NCBI GenBank assembly: GCA_937997485.1
Contig: CALKTH010000074.1
Location: 1-47,239 of the forward strand
Direction: 5' to 3'
Source of the DNA: an uncultured Acidimicrobiales bacterium
GTDB taxonomy: Bacteria; Actinomycetota; Acidimicrobiia; Acidimicrobiales; SZUA-35
DNA: 47,239 nucleotides
Shown here: positions 23,078 through 30,064 of the stretch, piece after piece
Numbering within the stretch: the stretch's first letter is position 1
How the letters are laid out: each line of letters starts with the position of its first letter
The notes under the pieces: generated by a model
The model's input: only the letters and a program-made list of their open reading frames with translations
What the model was told of the DNA's origin: nothing
Database searches by the model: none
Program-made: the position numbers and the translations under genes

Positions 23078-23851
23078 ATGTTCAAGTTGATGAAGCGTTG
23101 GTGGTCATACACGACGGCAAAGCTCACGGGTTCGTTCAACGAGCGGGCCGATCCCAAGGTCCAGTTGGAGCAGGCCATCCAGGAGGCGCAGGACAACCAT
23201 CGTCGGCTCAAGGAGCAGGCGGCGAACGTCATCGCCAACCAGAAGCAGACCGAGATTCGGCTCAACCGCACAAGGGAGGAGTACGAAAAGGTCGCCGGCA
23301 ACGCCCGCCAGGCCGTGATGATGGCCGACGACGCACAGAAGCGGGGCGACGAGAAGAAGCTCGGCGAGTACACGTCCGCTGCCGAGGCCTTCGCCAACCG
23401 CATGGTGGCCCTCGAGACCGAGGTGGAAGACCTCAAGTCGCTGCACCTGCAGGCGTCCCAGGCTGCTGATCAGGCGAAGTCCGCCGTCAACCAGAACAGC
23501 TCTGCGTTGCAAAAGAAGCTCGGCGAGCGCCAGAAGCTTCTGTCCCAGCTCGACCAGGCCAAGATGCAGGAACAGCTCAACAAGGCCATGAGCTCCCTCT
23601 CCGAGCAGGTCGGCCAGGAAGTGCCGAGCTTCGAAGAGGTCCGCAACAAGGTCGAGAGCCGCTATGCCAAGGCCAAGGGCGCCAGCGAGCTGAACGAAGC
23701 CTCCGTCGAGGGCCGCATGCTCGAGGTCGAGCAGGCGTCGATGAACGTCGAAGCACAGAGCCGCCTGAGCGAGATCCGTGCTCAGCTCGGTCTTGGCACC
23801 GAGGAAGCAGCCGCCGCCGAGCCCCAAGTGGGTGAAGGCACCGCCGGCTGA
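23078..23851 (+). CDS. pspA: PspA/IM30 family membrane-stress protein
   Basis: A 257-residue protein with the PspA fold: a short amphipathic N-terminus (MFKLMKRWWSYTTAKL), then long coiled-coil helices with heptad patterns such as QLEQAIQEAQDNHRRLKEQA and ALQKKLGERQKLLSQLDQAK, and a short Ala/Glu-rich tail. PspA proteins polymerise on damaged membranes and support envelope integrity. The start is the first Met of this conserved segment; upstream residues of the open frame overlap murJ. It lies 56 bp after murJ on the same strand, and faces proB with only 9 bp between stops. Confidence 0.92.
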   Translation: MFKLMKRWWSYTTAKLTGSFNERADPKVQLEQAIQEAQDNHRRLKEQAANVIANQKQTEIRLNRTREEYEKVAGNARQAVMMADDAQKRGDEKKLGEYTSAAEAFANRMVALETEVEDLKSLHLQASQAADQAKSAVNQNSSALQKKLGERQKLLSQLDQAKMQEQLNKAMSSLSEQVGQEVPSFEEVRNKVESRYAKAKGASELNEASVEGRMLEVEQASMNVEAQSRLSEIRAQLGLGTEEAAAAEPQVGEGTAG

Positions 23852-23860
23852 GGCTGACGC

Positions 23861-25003
23861 CTACGTGGGAAGCAGAATGAGATCGTCTCGATGGACGACC
23901 TCATCGCTCAGACCCACGGGAAGTTCGGTGGTCTGCCGACCGGCGTGAGCGTCGAGATCGCCGCTTGACCAGCGAACCTGCCCCTTTGCGAAGACGACGC
24001 CGTCGGGATCCACGATTTCGACGGCGTCGTCGCGTGTAAACGCACCACGCACCGAGACGATGCCAGCCGGCAACAGCGAGCGATTGTTGTGCTCCAGTGC
24101 CCGACGAGCCCCGCGGTCCACCTCGATCGTGCCGGAAGCGGGAAGAGCAAAGGCGATCCACAGCTTGCGGGCCCCAAGCCGTTGGTCCCGGGCAACAAAG
24201 CGCGAGCCGATCCCCGAATCGCCCCGACCGGCTGCTCGCACAACATCGACCCGGGTCGCTGAGGCAATCACCGTCTCGACCCCGGACCAGGTCGCGATCT
24301 TCGCCGCTGCCAGCTTGGAGGCCATGCCGCCCCGACTCTGAGCAGAGCGGGCACCACCGGCGACCTCCTCCAACCGATGATCGATTTCGGTGATCTCTTC
24401 GATCAGCGACGCGGAAGCGTCGGTGCGAGGATCGGCGGTGAACAATCCCTCGGTATCGGTCAGCAGCAGGAGCAGGTCCGCCTCGACGAGGTGAGCCACA
24501 AGGGCGGCAAGCCGGTCGTTGTCGCCGAATCGGATCTCATCGTCGGCGATGGCGTCGTTCTCGTTGATGACGGGCACCACGCCGAGGTCGAGAAGCGCTC
24601 GAATCGTTCCTCGGCTCTTCAAGTAGCGACGACGCAACATGAAGTCCGTTGGAGCGAGAAGGACCTGCCCGGCAAGCAATTCCTGCTGGGCGAGAGCGGA
24701 CTCGAAGGCTCGCATGAGGGAGGTCTGTCCGACAGCTGAGGCCGCTCGCAGCACCTCGGCGCTCTGGCTGCCGTCCGCGGCCATACCCATCGCGGGGAGG
24801 CCGGTGGCGATGGCCCCGCTGGTGACCACCACGACTTCGCTTCCATCGGCCATGAGCGCTGCCACTTCGGTGCAGAGCTTGTCAATGGCGACTTGGTCCA
24901 CCCCGTGCTTGTCCGTAACGGATGACGAGCCGATCTTGACCACCACGAGACGCCGAGATCGCGGGTGACGCTCGGCAGTCGGGTCGAGGGACCCTTCGCT
25001 CAC
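23861..25003 (-). CDS. proB: Glutamate 5-kinase
   Basis: A 380-residue glutamate 5-kinase, the first step of proline synthesis. The amino-acid kinase domain has VVKIGSSSVTD, VVTSGAIATG, INENDAIADDEIRFGDND and GGMASKLAAAKIAT; a C-terminal PUA domain follows from about residue 290 (AGIVSVRGAFTRDDAVEIVD). The GTG start overlaps the obgE stop (GTGA), so the two are coupled. proA would be expected nearby but is not in the window. Confidence 0.97.
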   Translation of the reverse strand: MSEGSLDPTAERHPRSRRLVVVKIGSSSVTDKHGVDQVAIDKLCTEVAALMADGSEVVVVTSGAIATGLPAMGMAADGSQSAEVLRAASAVGQTSLMRAFESALAQQELLAGQVLLAPTDFMLRRRYLKSRGTIRALLDLGVVPVINENDAIADDEIRFGDNDRLAALVAHLVEADLLLLLTDTEGLFTADPRTDASASLIEEITEIDHRLEEVAGGARSAQSRGGMASKLAAAKIATWSGVETVIASATRVDVVRAAGRGDSGIGSRFVARDQRLGARKLWIAFALPASGTIEVDRGARRALEHNNRSLLPAGIVSVRGAFTRDDAVEIVDPDGVVFAKGQVRWSSGDLDAHAGRQTTELPVGLSDEVVHRDDLILLPT

Positions 25004-26256
25004 GCGTCGGGCTCGTATTCGAACGAGAAGGCCCCCACGTTGACGATCTCGCCCTCGCGCACACCGGCCTTGCGGAGCGCCTTGTTCACCCCGATCTTCT
25101 CCAGCTGCTTTCGAGCGTGGGCAAGGGCGTCGGGGTCTTCGAGGTCGGACAGAGCAACCGCTCGCTCGGCCTCGCGACCGACCACGGTGTAGCTCGCATC
25201 GTCCTCGCGGAAGATCTCCACACCGCCCGGCTCGGGGCGATGGATGACGAAGCCGCTCGGCTCATCTTCGGTCTGACGGGTCTGCTGCACGAGCTCGTTG
25301 AGACGCCACTTGAGCGGTTCGAGGCCCTGGCGGGCAACCGAGGAGATCTCGAAGTCGATCGCGTGCTCGAAATCCCAGTCCGAGGCGCTGAGCACATCGG
25401 CTTTGGATGCCACCACGACGTTCGGGCGCTCCAGTAGGTCCGGGCGGTAGTTGCCCAACTCGTTGCGTAGGACCTCCAGCTGGCGCTGGGGCGATTCGCC
25501 ATCAACCGAGGAGAGGTCGATGAGGTACACCAGGACGGAGGCTCTCTCGATGTGGCGCAGGAACTGGAACCCGAGCCCGTGCCCGTCGCTCGCGCCTTCG
25601 ATCAGACCGGGAATGTCGGCCACGACGTACTGATTGACGCCGTCCAGCTGCACGACTCCAAGGTTCGGCTCGAGCGTAGTGAAGGGATAGTCGGCGATCT
25701 TCGGCTTGGCCTTGGAGATCACCGAGATGAGCGTGCTTTTTCCCGCATTGGGAAAGCCGACCAGAGCGACGTCGGCCATGAGCCGCAGCTCCAGCCGGTA
25801 CCACGTCTCTTCGCCCTTCTCGCCCTGCTCGGCGAAGGCAGGCGCCCGCCGCTTGTTGGAGAGGAAGCGAGCATTGCCCTTGCCTCCTCGGCCTGGTTCG
25901 GCCGCCATCCAACGATCACCCTGATTCGCGAGGTCAACCAGGGTCTCGTGTGTCTCGTGATCCTTCACCACGGTGCCGATTGGCACCTTCACCGTGATGT
26001 CATCGCCCCGCTTGCCGTGGCGCTTCTGTCCCGAACCATGGGTGCCACTGGGGGCAATGCGGTGCGGGTGGTCTCGGAAGGGAAGCAACGACACGACCGA
26101 GCTGTCGGCTTCGAGCCAGACCGCTCCCCCGTCGCCGCCGTCGCCACCATCCGGACCGCCGAGCGGCACGTGGGCCTCGCGGCGCATCGAAACGGCGCCG
26201 GCTCCCCCGTCGCCCGAACGCGCGCACAGATTGCATTCGTCGACGAAGTTGGACAT
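25000..26256 (-). CDS. obgE: GTPase ObgE/CgtA
   Basis: An Obg GTPase acting in 50S ribosome assembly and the stringent response. It has the Gly-rich Obg domain (CARSGDGGAGAVSMRRE), the G domain with GFPNAGKST, switch II DIPGLIEGA and ASKADVLS, and an OCT-type C-terminal domain (VEIFREDDASYTVVGREAER). I take the ATG at 26256 (418 residues), since MSNFVDEC is the family start and a -10-like TATCCT lies 7 nt upstream; an ATG 24 bp earlier is possible. Obg normally follows rpmA directly, whereas here a Tad-like trio separates them. Confidence 0.97.
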   Translation of the reverse strand: MSNFVDECNLCARSGDGGAGAVSMRREAHVPLGGPDGGDGGDGGAVWLEADSSVVSLLPFRDHPHRIAPSGTHGSGQKRHGKRGDDITVKVPIGTVVKDHETHETLVDLANQGDRWMAAEPGRGGKGNARFLSNKRRAPAFAEQGEKGEETWYRLELRLMADVALVGFPNAGKSTLISVISKAKPKIADYPFTTLEPNLGVVQLDGVNQYVVADIPGLIEGASDGHGLGFQFLRHIERASVLVYLIDLSSVDGESPQRQLEVLRNELGNYRPDLLERPNVVVASKADVLSASDWDFEHAIDFEISSVARQGLEPLKWRLNELVQQTRQTEDEPSGFVIHRPEPGGVEIFREDDASYTVVGREAERAVALSDLEDPDALAHARKQLEKIGVNKALRKAGVREGEIVNVGAFSFEYEPDA

Positions 26257-26263
26257 TCGGACA

Positions 26264-26269
26264 AGGATA
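26264..26269 (-). promoter_or_regulatory. Candidate -10 hexamer of obgE
   Basis: TATCCT on the minus strand ends 7 nt before the ATG without a Shine-Dalgarno sequence. It gives obgE-proB a promoter separate from the upstream Tad-like genes. Confidence 0.5.
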
Positions 26270-26354
26270 GGCCCCGACATTCCACCCGCACTTCTCGATG
26301 CAAGCGGGCAGCCGGGGCCATCCGTGGGTTCTTCAGTTACCGGCTAGCGTTCCG

Positions 26355-28097
26355 CTACTCGACGAGACGGACCGGGTCACCGATGATCCGTGCCTTCCAC
26401 GTCGTGGTTTCCCGAGTTCCATCGACGTTGCGGTAAACGACGCTCCACCAGCAGTCGCCTCCACATGTGTAGTCACTGGCGATCGGGATGCGAATCCGGA
26501 CAATCTTGTCCTGGAACCAACCTCGCCCGCCCGACAACGTCGGGCCGGAGGCCGGGTTGCCTGCCACACAACTCTCGTTGTTCGTGTCCGCGTCGGCGGC
26601 TGAGTCCGTGCAGTACTGGCTGTACGGACCGGTGATGACGTCGCCCAGGTCGTTGATCTGTGCCCACGTGAAGTCAGCAAAAGTTGCTCCACCGGGCATC
26701 AGGATCTTGACGTCCCGCACGCCGTCGGCAGGATCGAAGAGCACCACCTCGAGGGTCTTGTTGCGATGCTCCTCGGTGATCTGAGCGAGCGAGAGCGTGG
26801 TTTCGCTTCCCCCCGTCGAGCCAGAGTTGTTGCTGAACATCGGCCACTCAGTGTGGGCACCCAACCAGTTTCGAGCGGAGATGTTCGGACAATCGGGATC
26901 AGCCGAGGCCCCGGCACGTGAGCAAGGGTTGCCTGCTCCATCCACGACCCGAAGCGAGTACATGGAGCGGACCTGCCCGCTGGCGCAGCCGGCAACTGGA
27001 CAGGTGGCTTCCTGCATCTGGAAGATCCAACGGCCAGGCGTGGCGCTTACTCGGCCGAGCGTGATCCACTCAGCCCGGTCAACGTTCTGGAACTGTGTGT
27101 GAGCAGGGTCCGTTCGGCCGAACCCGTCAGCGTTTCCATCGTCGCCGAGGAAACCGTTGCACCTCGTGGCATCCCGCTGAAGGGTGTAGGTGCCCCAGTT
27201 GCCCTTGGACGCATTGAAACCGAACGCAGTCGACCCGTCTCCAAGTGTGGCGCCGGACATGTTGAGCGGCGGTGCCTCCAGATTGTCGAAGTCGTTGAAC
27301 GACGTGTCATCTGGCGGGTAAAGATTGAAGTGAGCGAGCGCCGTGTTTCGGAAGAAGCACGTCGATCGAATCTGTAGGTCCCACGTGATTCCAGCCGTGG
27401 GCGCCGGGACATCCACGACAAAGAGGTACCCATTGTCGTCGAACAGACCGTTGGGGCCCGCGCCTTCGGCGGCGTCGCCGCTGCGACTGATGGCGGCAAT
27501 GGCGTCACCGGACACGCGATTCTCGCCTCCCGCCAACATGCTGAGCATGAGTCCCTCGCTGCTGTCTCCAAGGACGGAGCTGGGGTTACCCATCGGCACC
27601 GGGAGGACGAACTCCGCCGTGGCGAAGCGCTCGATTCGGATCCCGAGACCAGCAACGATGTTGCCGAAATACACGTTGCCTTCTTGTTCGATCGTGACCC
27701 GCACCTGCTGGGCGTCGGTCCGTTCGACCGTAATCTTGGTGCCCTCGAGATTCTCGACAGCACAGTCCGCCGGGTCCGTGGCAGCACCTGTGCAGGTGTT
27801 CTCTTTCCAGTCATGCACGAAGCCGTTGAGCGCCGCCACATCGAGCGCCGCGGTGGTCGCCGCTGCCTCGTCAGGCATCCACACCACCGCAGCAAGCGCG
27901 GCGGCGTCGGCCGCCCGTTGGGTGCGGTTGGCCTGCTGATACCAGGCGCCAACGTCCACAGCGAACGCGGCAAAGATCAACATCGGAATAAAGAGCAGCG
28001 CCGTCATCGCAAGGACGTAGCCGCCCTCTTCGTCACGTCGAGTCTGCTGCTCGGCGCTCTCGTGCGCTTGTTCGGTGGTCATCAGATTCCTACTCAT
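26355..28097 (-). CDS. TadG-like secreted pilus-associated protein
   Basis: A 580-residue protein. The N-terminus has the Tad-domain signature: an EEGGYVLAMTALLFIP helix, then DVGAWYQQANRTQRAADAAA, matching the family of TadG-like pilus assembly proteins. The rest is a large, Cys-containing extracellular region of about 500 residues with no domain I recognise, rich in Gly, Asp, Asn and aromatic residues. Classical TadG has a VWA domain; I do not see its metal site. The ATG at 28097 overlaps the stop of the second TadE-like gene, and is preferred over a longer frame that would run into that gene. It is the third of three coupled genes. Confidence 0.78.
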   Translation of the reverse strand: MSRNLMTTEQAHESAEQQTRRDEEGGYVLAMTALLFIPMLIFAAFAVDVGAWYQQANRTQRAADAAALAAVVWMPDEAAATTAALDVAALNGFVHDWKENTCTGAATDPADCAVENLEGTKITVERTDAQQVRVTIEQEGNVYFGNIVAGLGIRIERFATAEFVLPVPMGNPSSVLGDSSEGLMLSMLAGGENRVSGDAIAAISRSGDAAEGAGPNGLFDDNGYLFVVDVPAPTAGITWDLQIRSTCFFRNTALAHFNLYPPDDTSFNDFDNLEAPPLNMSGATLGDGSTAFGFNASKGNWGTYTLQRDATRCNGFLGDDGNADGFGRTDPAHTQFQNVDRAEWITLGRVSATPGRWIFQMQEATCPVAGCASGQVRSMYSLRVVDGAGNPCSRAGASADPDCPNISARNWLGAHTEWPMFSNNSGSTGGSETTLSLAQITEEHRNKTLEVVLFDPADGVRDVKILMPGGATFADFTWAQINDLGDVITGPYSQYCTDSAADADTNNESCVAGNPASGPTLSGGRGWFQDKIVRIRIPIASDYTCGGDCWWSVVYRNVDGTRETTTWKARIIGDPVRLVE

Positions 28098-28708
28098 GCG
28101 TTGGGGTCCGGTTCGACGCGCATCACGGTGGTAGCTCGCAGTACTCGACTGTCCGCCGGGAAGAAGCCGGTGAACCACTCGTGTTCGAACTCGATGTAGA
28201 CGCCCAGGGCGTCGGCGCTGCGAATGACTTGATCACGGGTGTTCGGGCACCAATTGCGGTCCAAGGTGCCAGCGGTGCAGCCCCACCTTGAGTTGTCGGC
28301 TAGGTGGCCAAACACACTGGAACCGTCGTAGACGTTGCAGTCCTCGGTGCCTGGGGAGGTGAACGATCCATCCACAACACAGGCCGCGGGCGGCTGACCT
28401 GCATTCGCGGTGCCGTCAAACAGAACGATCTTCACGACTTGATCGGCGTCCTCGCCAAAGACGGCTTCGATCGCCTGGATGGCCTGGCGATCAGCGGACA
28501 GGTCTTGCGCCAGGTGCGAGCCCACACGGGCGCCCTGGCGAGTGGCCGACACGGTCACGGTTGATGCACTCCACGCCATGCCGATTTCGAGCATGCCGAG
28601 CACAATGGTGACGAGGACAGGCACGATGAGCGTCAGCTCAACGAGGATCGCTCCCCGTTCGCCGTCTCGGCGCCGTTGGCGCGCCGCTCTGATCCGCTGG
28701 TTCATCAC
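28094..28708 (-). CDS. TadE-like minor pilin, second copy
   Basis: A 204-residue protein with a short Arg-rich N-terminus and the TadE helix RGAILVELTLIVPVLVTIVL, including the conserved Glu after the Gly. A Cys-containing exterior domain follows with RWGCTAG, NWCPN, a run ending EFEHEWFTGFF and a terminal VLRATTVMRVEP. The same blocks occur in the preceding gene, so the two are paralogs. TadE proteins are minor pseudopilins of Tad/Flp pili. Start and stop overlap both neighbours by ATGA. Confidence 0.84.
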   Translation of the reverse strand: MMNQRIRAARQRRRDGERGAILVELTLIVPVLVTIVLGMLEIGMAWSASTVTVSATRQGARVGSHLAQDLSADRQAIQAIEAVFGEDADQVVKIVLFDGTANAGQPPAACVVDGSFTSPGTEDCNVYDGSSVFGHLADNSRWGCTAGTLDRNWCPNTRDQVIRSADALGVYIEFEHEWFTGFFPADSRVLRATTVMRVEPDPNA

Positions 28709-29346
28709 TGACGCTCCGGTTCAATTCGAATGATGCGGGTGGCACTGAGGACTTTCGATTCGCCAATGAAGCCCGTGATGTAGTTGTGCGTTGCCTCGAC
28801 ATACACACCCACATAGGACGGTCCCGGTGGATAGGTCGCGTCGGTTGCAGACAGCGAGACTTGGCGGTCGATGGGGCACCAGTGCTCGTCCACCGACCCT
28901 GTTCCACATCCCCAATACGGCGTCCGGTCGCCTGCGGCGTCGCGGAAGGCCAGGTTGAACTCAGCCGGAGTGAAGTAGTTGCATTCATCCACTGAGCCGC
29001 CGCTGCGACTCAATGGTCCGAGTTTGCACACGTCCGGCACCTGCGAATCGGGTCCATCAGCGTGGAAGATCACAACGAAGTCGAGGTTCTCGACATCCCA
29101 GGCAGCGAAGCCGTGCTCGACCGAACGCAACGTCAAGTAGTCGGCGTCTTCGTCGTTGCCACCCACCGAGGCGGCTCGAGCTCCCTCGGCTGCGGTGTTG
29201 GTGAGCGTCAGGTAGTTGCGGAAAAGGAATCCGAACTCCAAAACGGCGAAGATCAACAGGAAGAACACAGGGGTGACGAAGGCCGCCTCGATAATGGCGG
29301 ACCCCCGTTCTCCGCGCCGTTCGCGCCGCTTGCTAGGAGAGAGCAT
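28705..29346 (-). CDS. TadE-like minor pilin, first copy
   Basis: A 213-residue protein beginning at the ATG that follows a clear GGGAG ribosome binding site. Its N-terminus is Arg-rich, followed by the TadE helix GSAIIEAAFVTPVFFLLIFA with Glu in the usual place, and NTAAEGARAASVGG. The extracellular part holds conserved Cys residues in YWGCGTG and HWCPIDR and ends VLSATRIIRIEPE. It is the first gene of the trio, beginning 65 bp downstream of the rpmA terminator. No prepilin peptidase, ATPase or TadB/C gene is in the window. Confidence 0.85.
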   Translation of the reverse strand: MLSPSKRRERRGERGSAIIEAAFVTPVFFLLIFAVLEFGFLFRNYLTLTNTAAEGARAASVGGNDEDADYLTLRSVEHGFAAWDVENLDFVVIFHADGPDSQVPDVCKLGPLSRSGGSVDECNYFTPAEFNLAFRDAAGDRTPYWGCGTGSVDEHWCPIDRQVSLSATDATYPPGPSYVGVYVEATHNYITGFIGESKVLSATRIIRIEPERQ

Positions 29347-29410
29347 GGTCTCCCTATCGACGGGGAATCGACCCGCCTTGAGCCCACTAGGCCAAGTCAC
29401 CCAAAAGCAG

Positions 29411-29436
29411 AAAAGACACCCCATTGGGTGTCTTTT
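29411..29436 (-). terminator. Rho-independent terminator after rpmA
   Basis: An 11-bp stem, AAAAGACACCC/GGGTGTCTTTT, with a 4-nt loop is followed on the minus strand by a T-rich CTGCTTTT. It lies 42 bp after the rpmA stop and separates rpmA from the TadE/G genes. Confidence 0.88.
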
Positions 29437-29478
29437 CGGGGGCAATCAACCACGTCGTGGTTGCTGCAGCTTGCACCA

Positions 29479-29730
29479 TCAGTCGGTGATGATGTCCACC
29501 AGCTTGCGTCCCTTGCGGAACCCGAACTTAACCTTGCCGTCGGAGGTGGCGAACAGCGTGTCGTCGCCGCCCTTCCCAACGTTGCGGCCGGGATGGAACT
29601 TGGTTCCACGCTGGCGCATGATGATCGAGCCCGCCGTCACCTGCGTGCCGTCGAACACCTTGACGCCGAGGCGCTGTGCATTGGAGTCACGGCCGTTCCG
29701 TGTGGAACCGCCACCTTTGGTCTTTGACAT
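29479..29730 (-). CDS. rpmA: 50S ribosomal protein L27
   Basis: An 83-residue L27 starting [16 protein letters not shown], with the conserved [24 protein letters not shown] and [12 protein letters not shown]. The start is the ATG after GAGGGG, 1 bp after the rplU stop; earlier in-frame codons overlap rplU. The N-terminus begins directly at the ribosomal segment, with no cleavable extension as found in some Firmicutes. Confidence 0.98.
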   Translation of the reverse strand: MSKTKGGGSTRNGRDSNAQRLGVKVFDGTQVTAGSIIMRQRGTKFHPGRNVGKGGDDTLFATSDGKVKFGFRKGRKLVDIITD

Positions 29731-29731
29731 C

Positions 29732-30040
29732 TCAGCCCCTCTTGATTCCGGTGATCTCGATGGTGGCGAGGGTCTGGCGATGGCCATACCGACGCCGCTG
29801 GTTGGTCTTCGGCTTGTAGGTGAAGCCGTCGATCTTCTTGCCGCGGAACTCGTCCACCACCTTGGCGGACACGCTCACTCCGGAGAGTTGATCGGGTGTT
29901 GACAGAACATCAGAACCGTCGACGAGGAGCACCGGACGGAGGTCAACATCCGTTCCAGGCTCGCCAACACGCTCCACATGGAGCTGCTGTCCTTCTTCGA
30001 CCCGGTATTGCTTGCCACCGGTGGCCACGACTGCGTACAT
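29732..30040 (-). CDS. rplU: 50S ribosomal protein L21
   Basis: A 102-residue L21 with [18 protein letters not shown] at the N-terminus and [20 protein letters not shown] near the C-terminus, normal in length. It precedes rpmA with a 1-bp gap and lies 24 bp after the RNase E/G gene. A -10-like TAGGCT ends 10 nt before the ATG, so the L21-L27 pair may have its own promoter as well as readthrough from upstream. Confidence 0.98.
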   Translation of the reverse strand: MYAVVATGGKQYRVEEGQQLHVERVGEPGTDVDLRPVLLVDGSDVLSTPDQLSGVSVSAKVVDEFRGKKIDGFTYKPKTNQRRRYGHRQTLATIEITGIKRG

Positions 30041-30050
30041 AAGGTCGTCA

Positions 30051-30056
30051 AGCCTA
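30051..30056 (-). promoter_or_regulatory. Candidate -10 hexamer of rplU-rpmA
   Basis: TAGGCT on the minus strand ends 10 nt before the rplU ATG and no Shine-Dalgarno sequence is seen. Confidence 0.35.
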
Positions 30057-30064
30057 GCGGTGGC

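Noticed and set aside
29347..29400. tRNA-like T-arm (GGGTCGATTCCCCG) upstream of the first TadE-like gene
   Set aside because: It lacks one T of the usual loop, and no matching acceptor or anticodon stem could be drawn around it.
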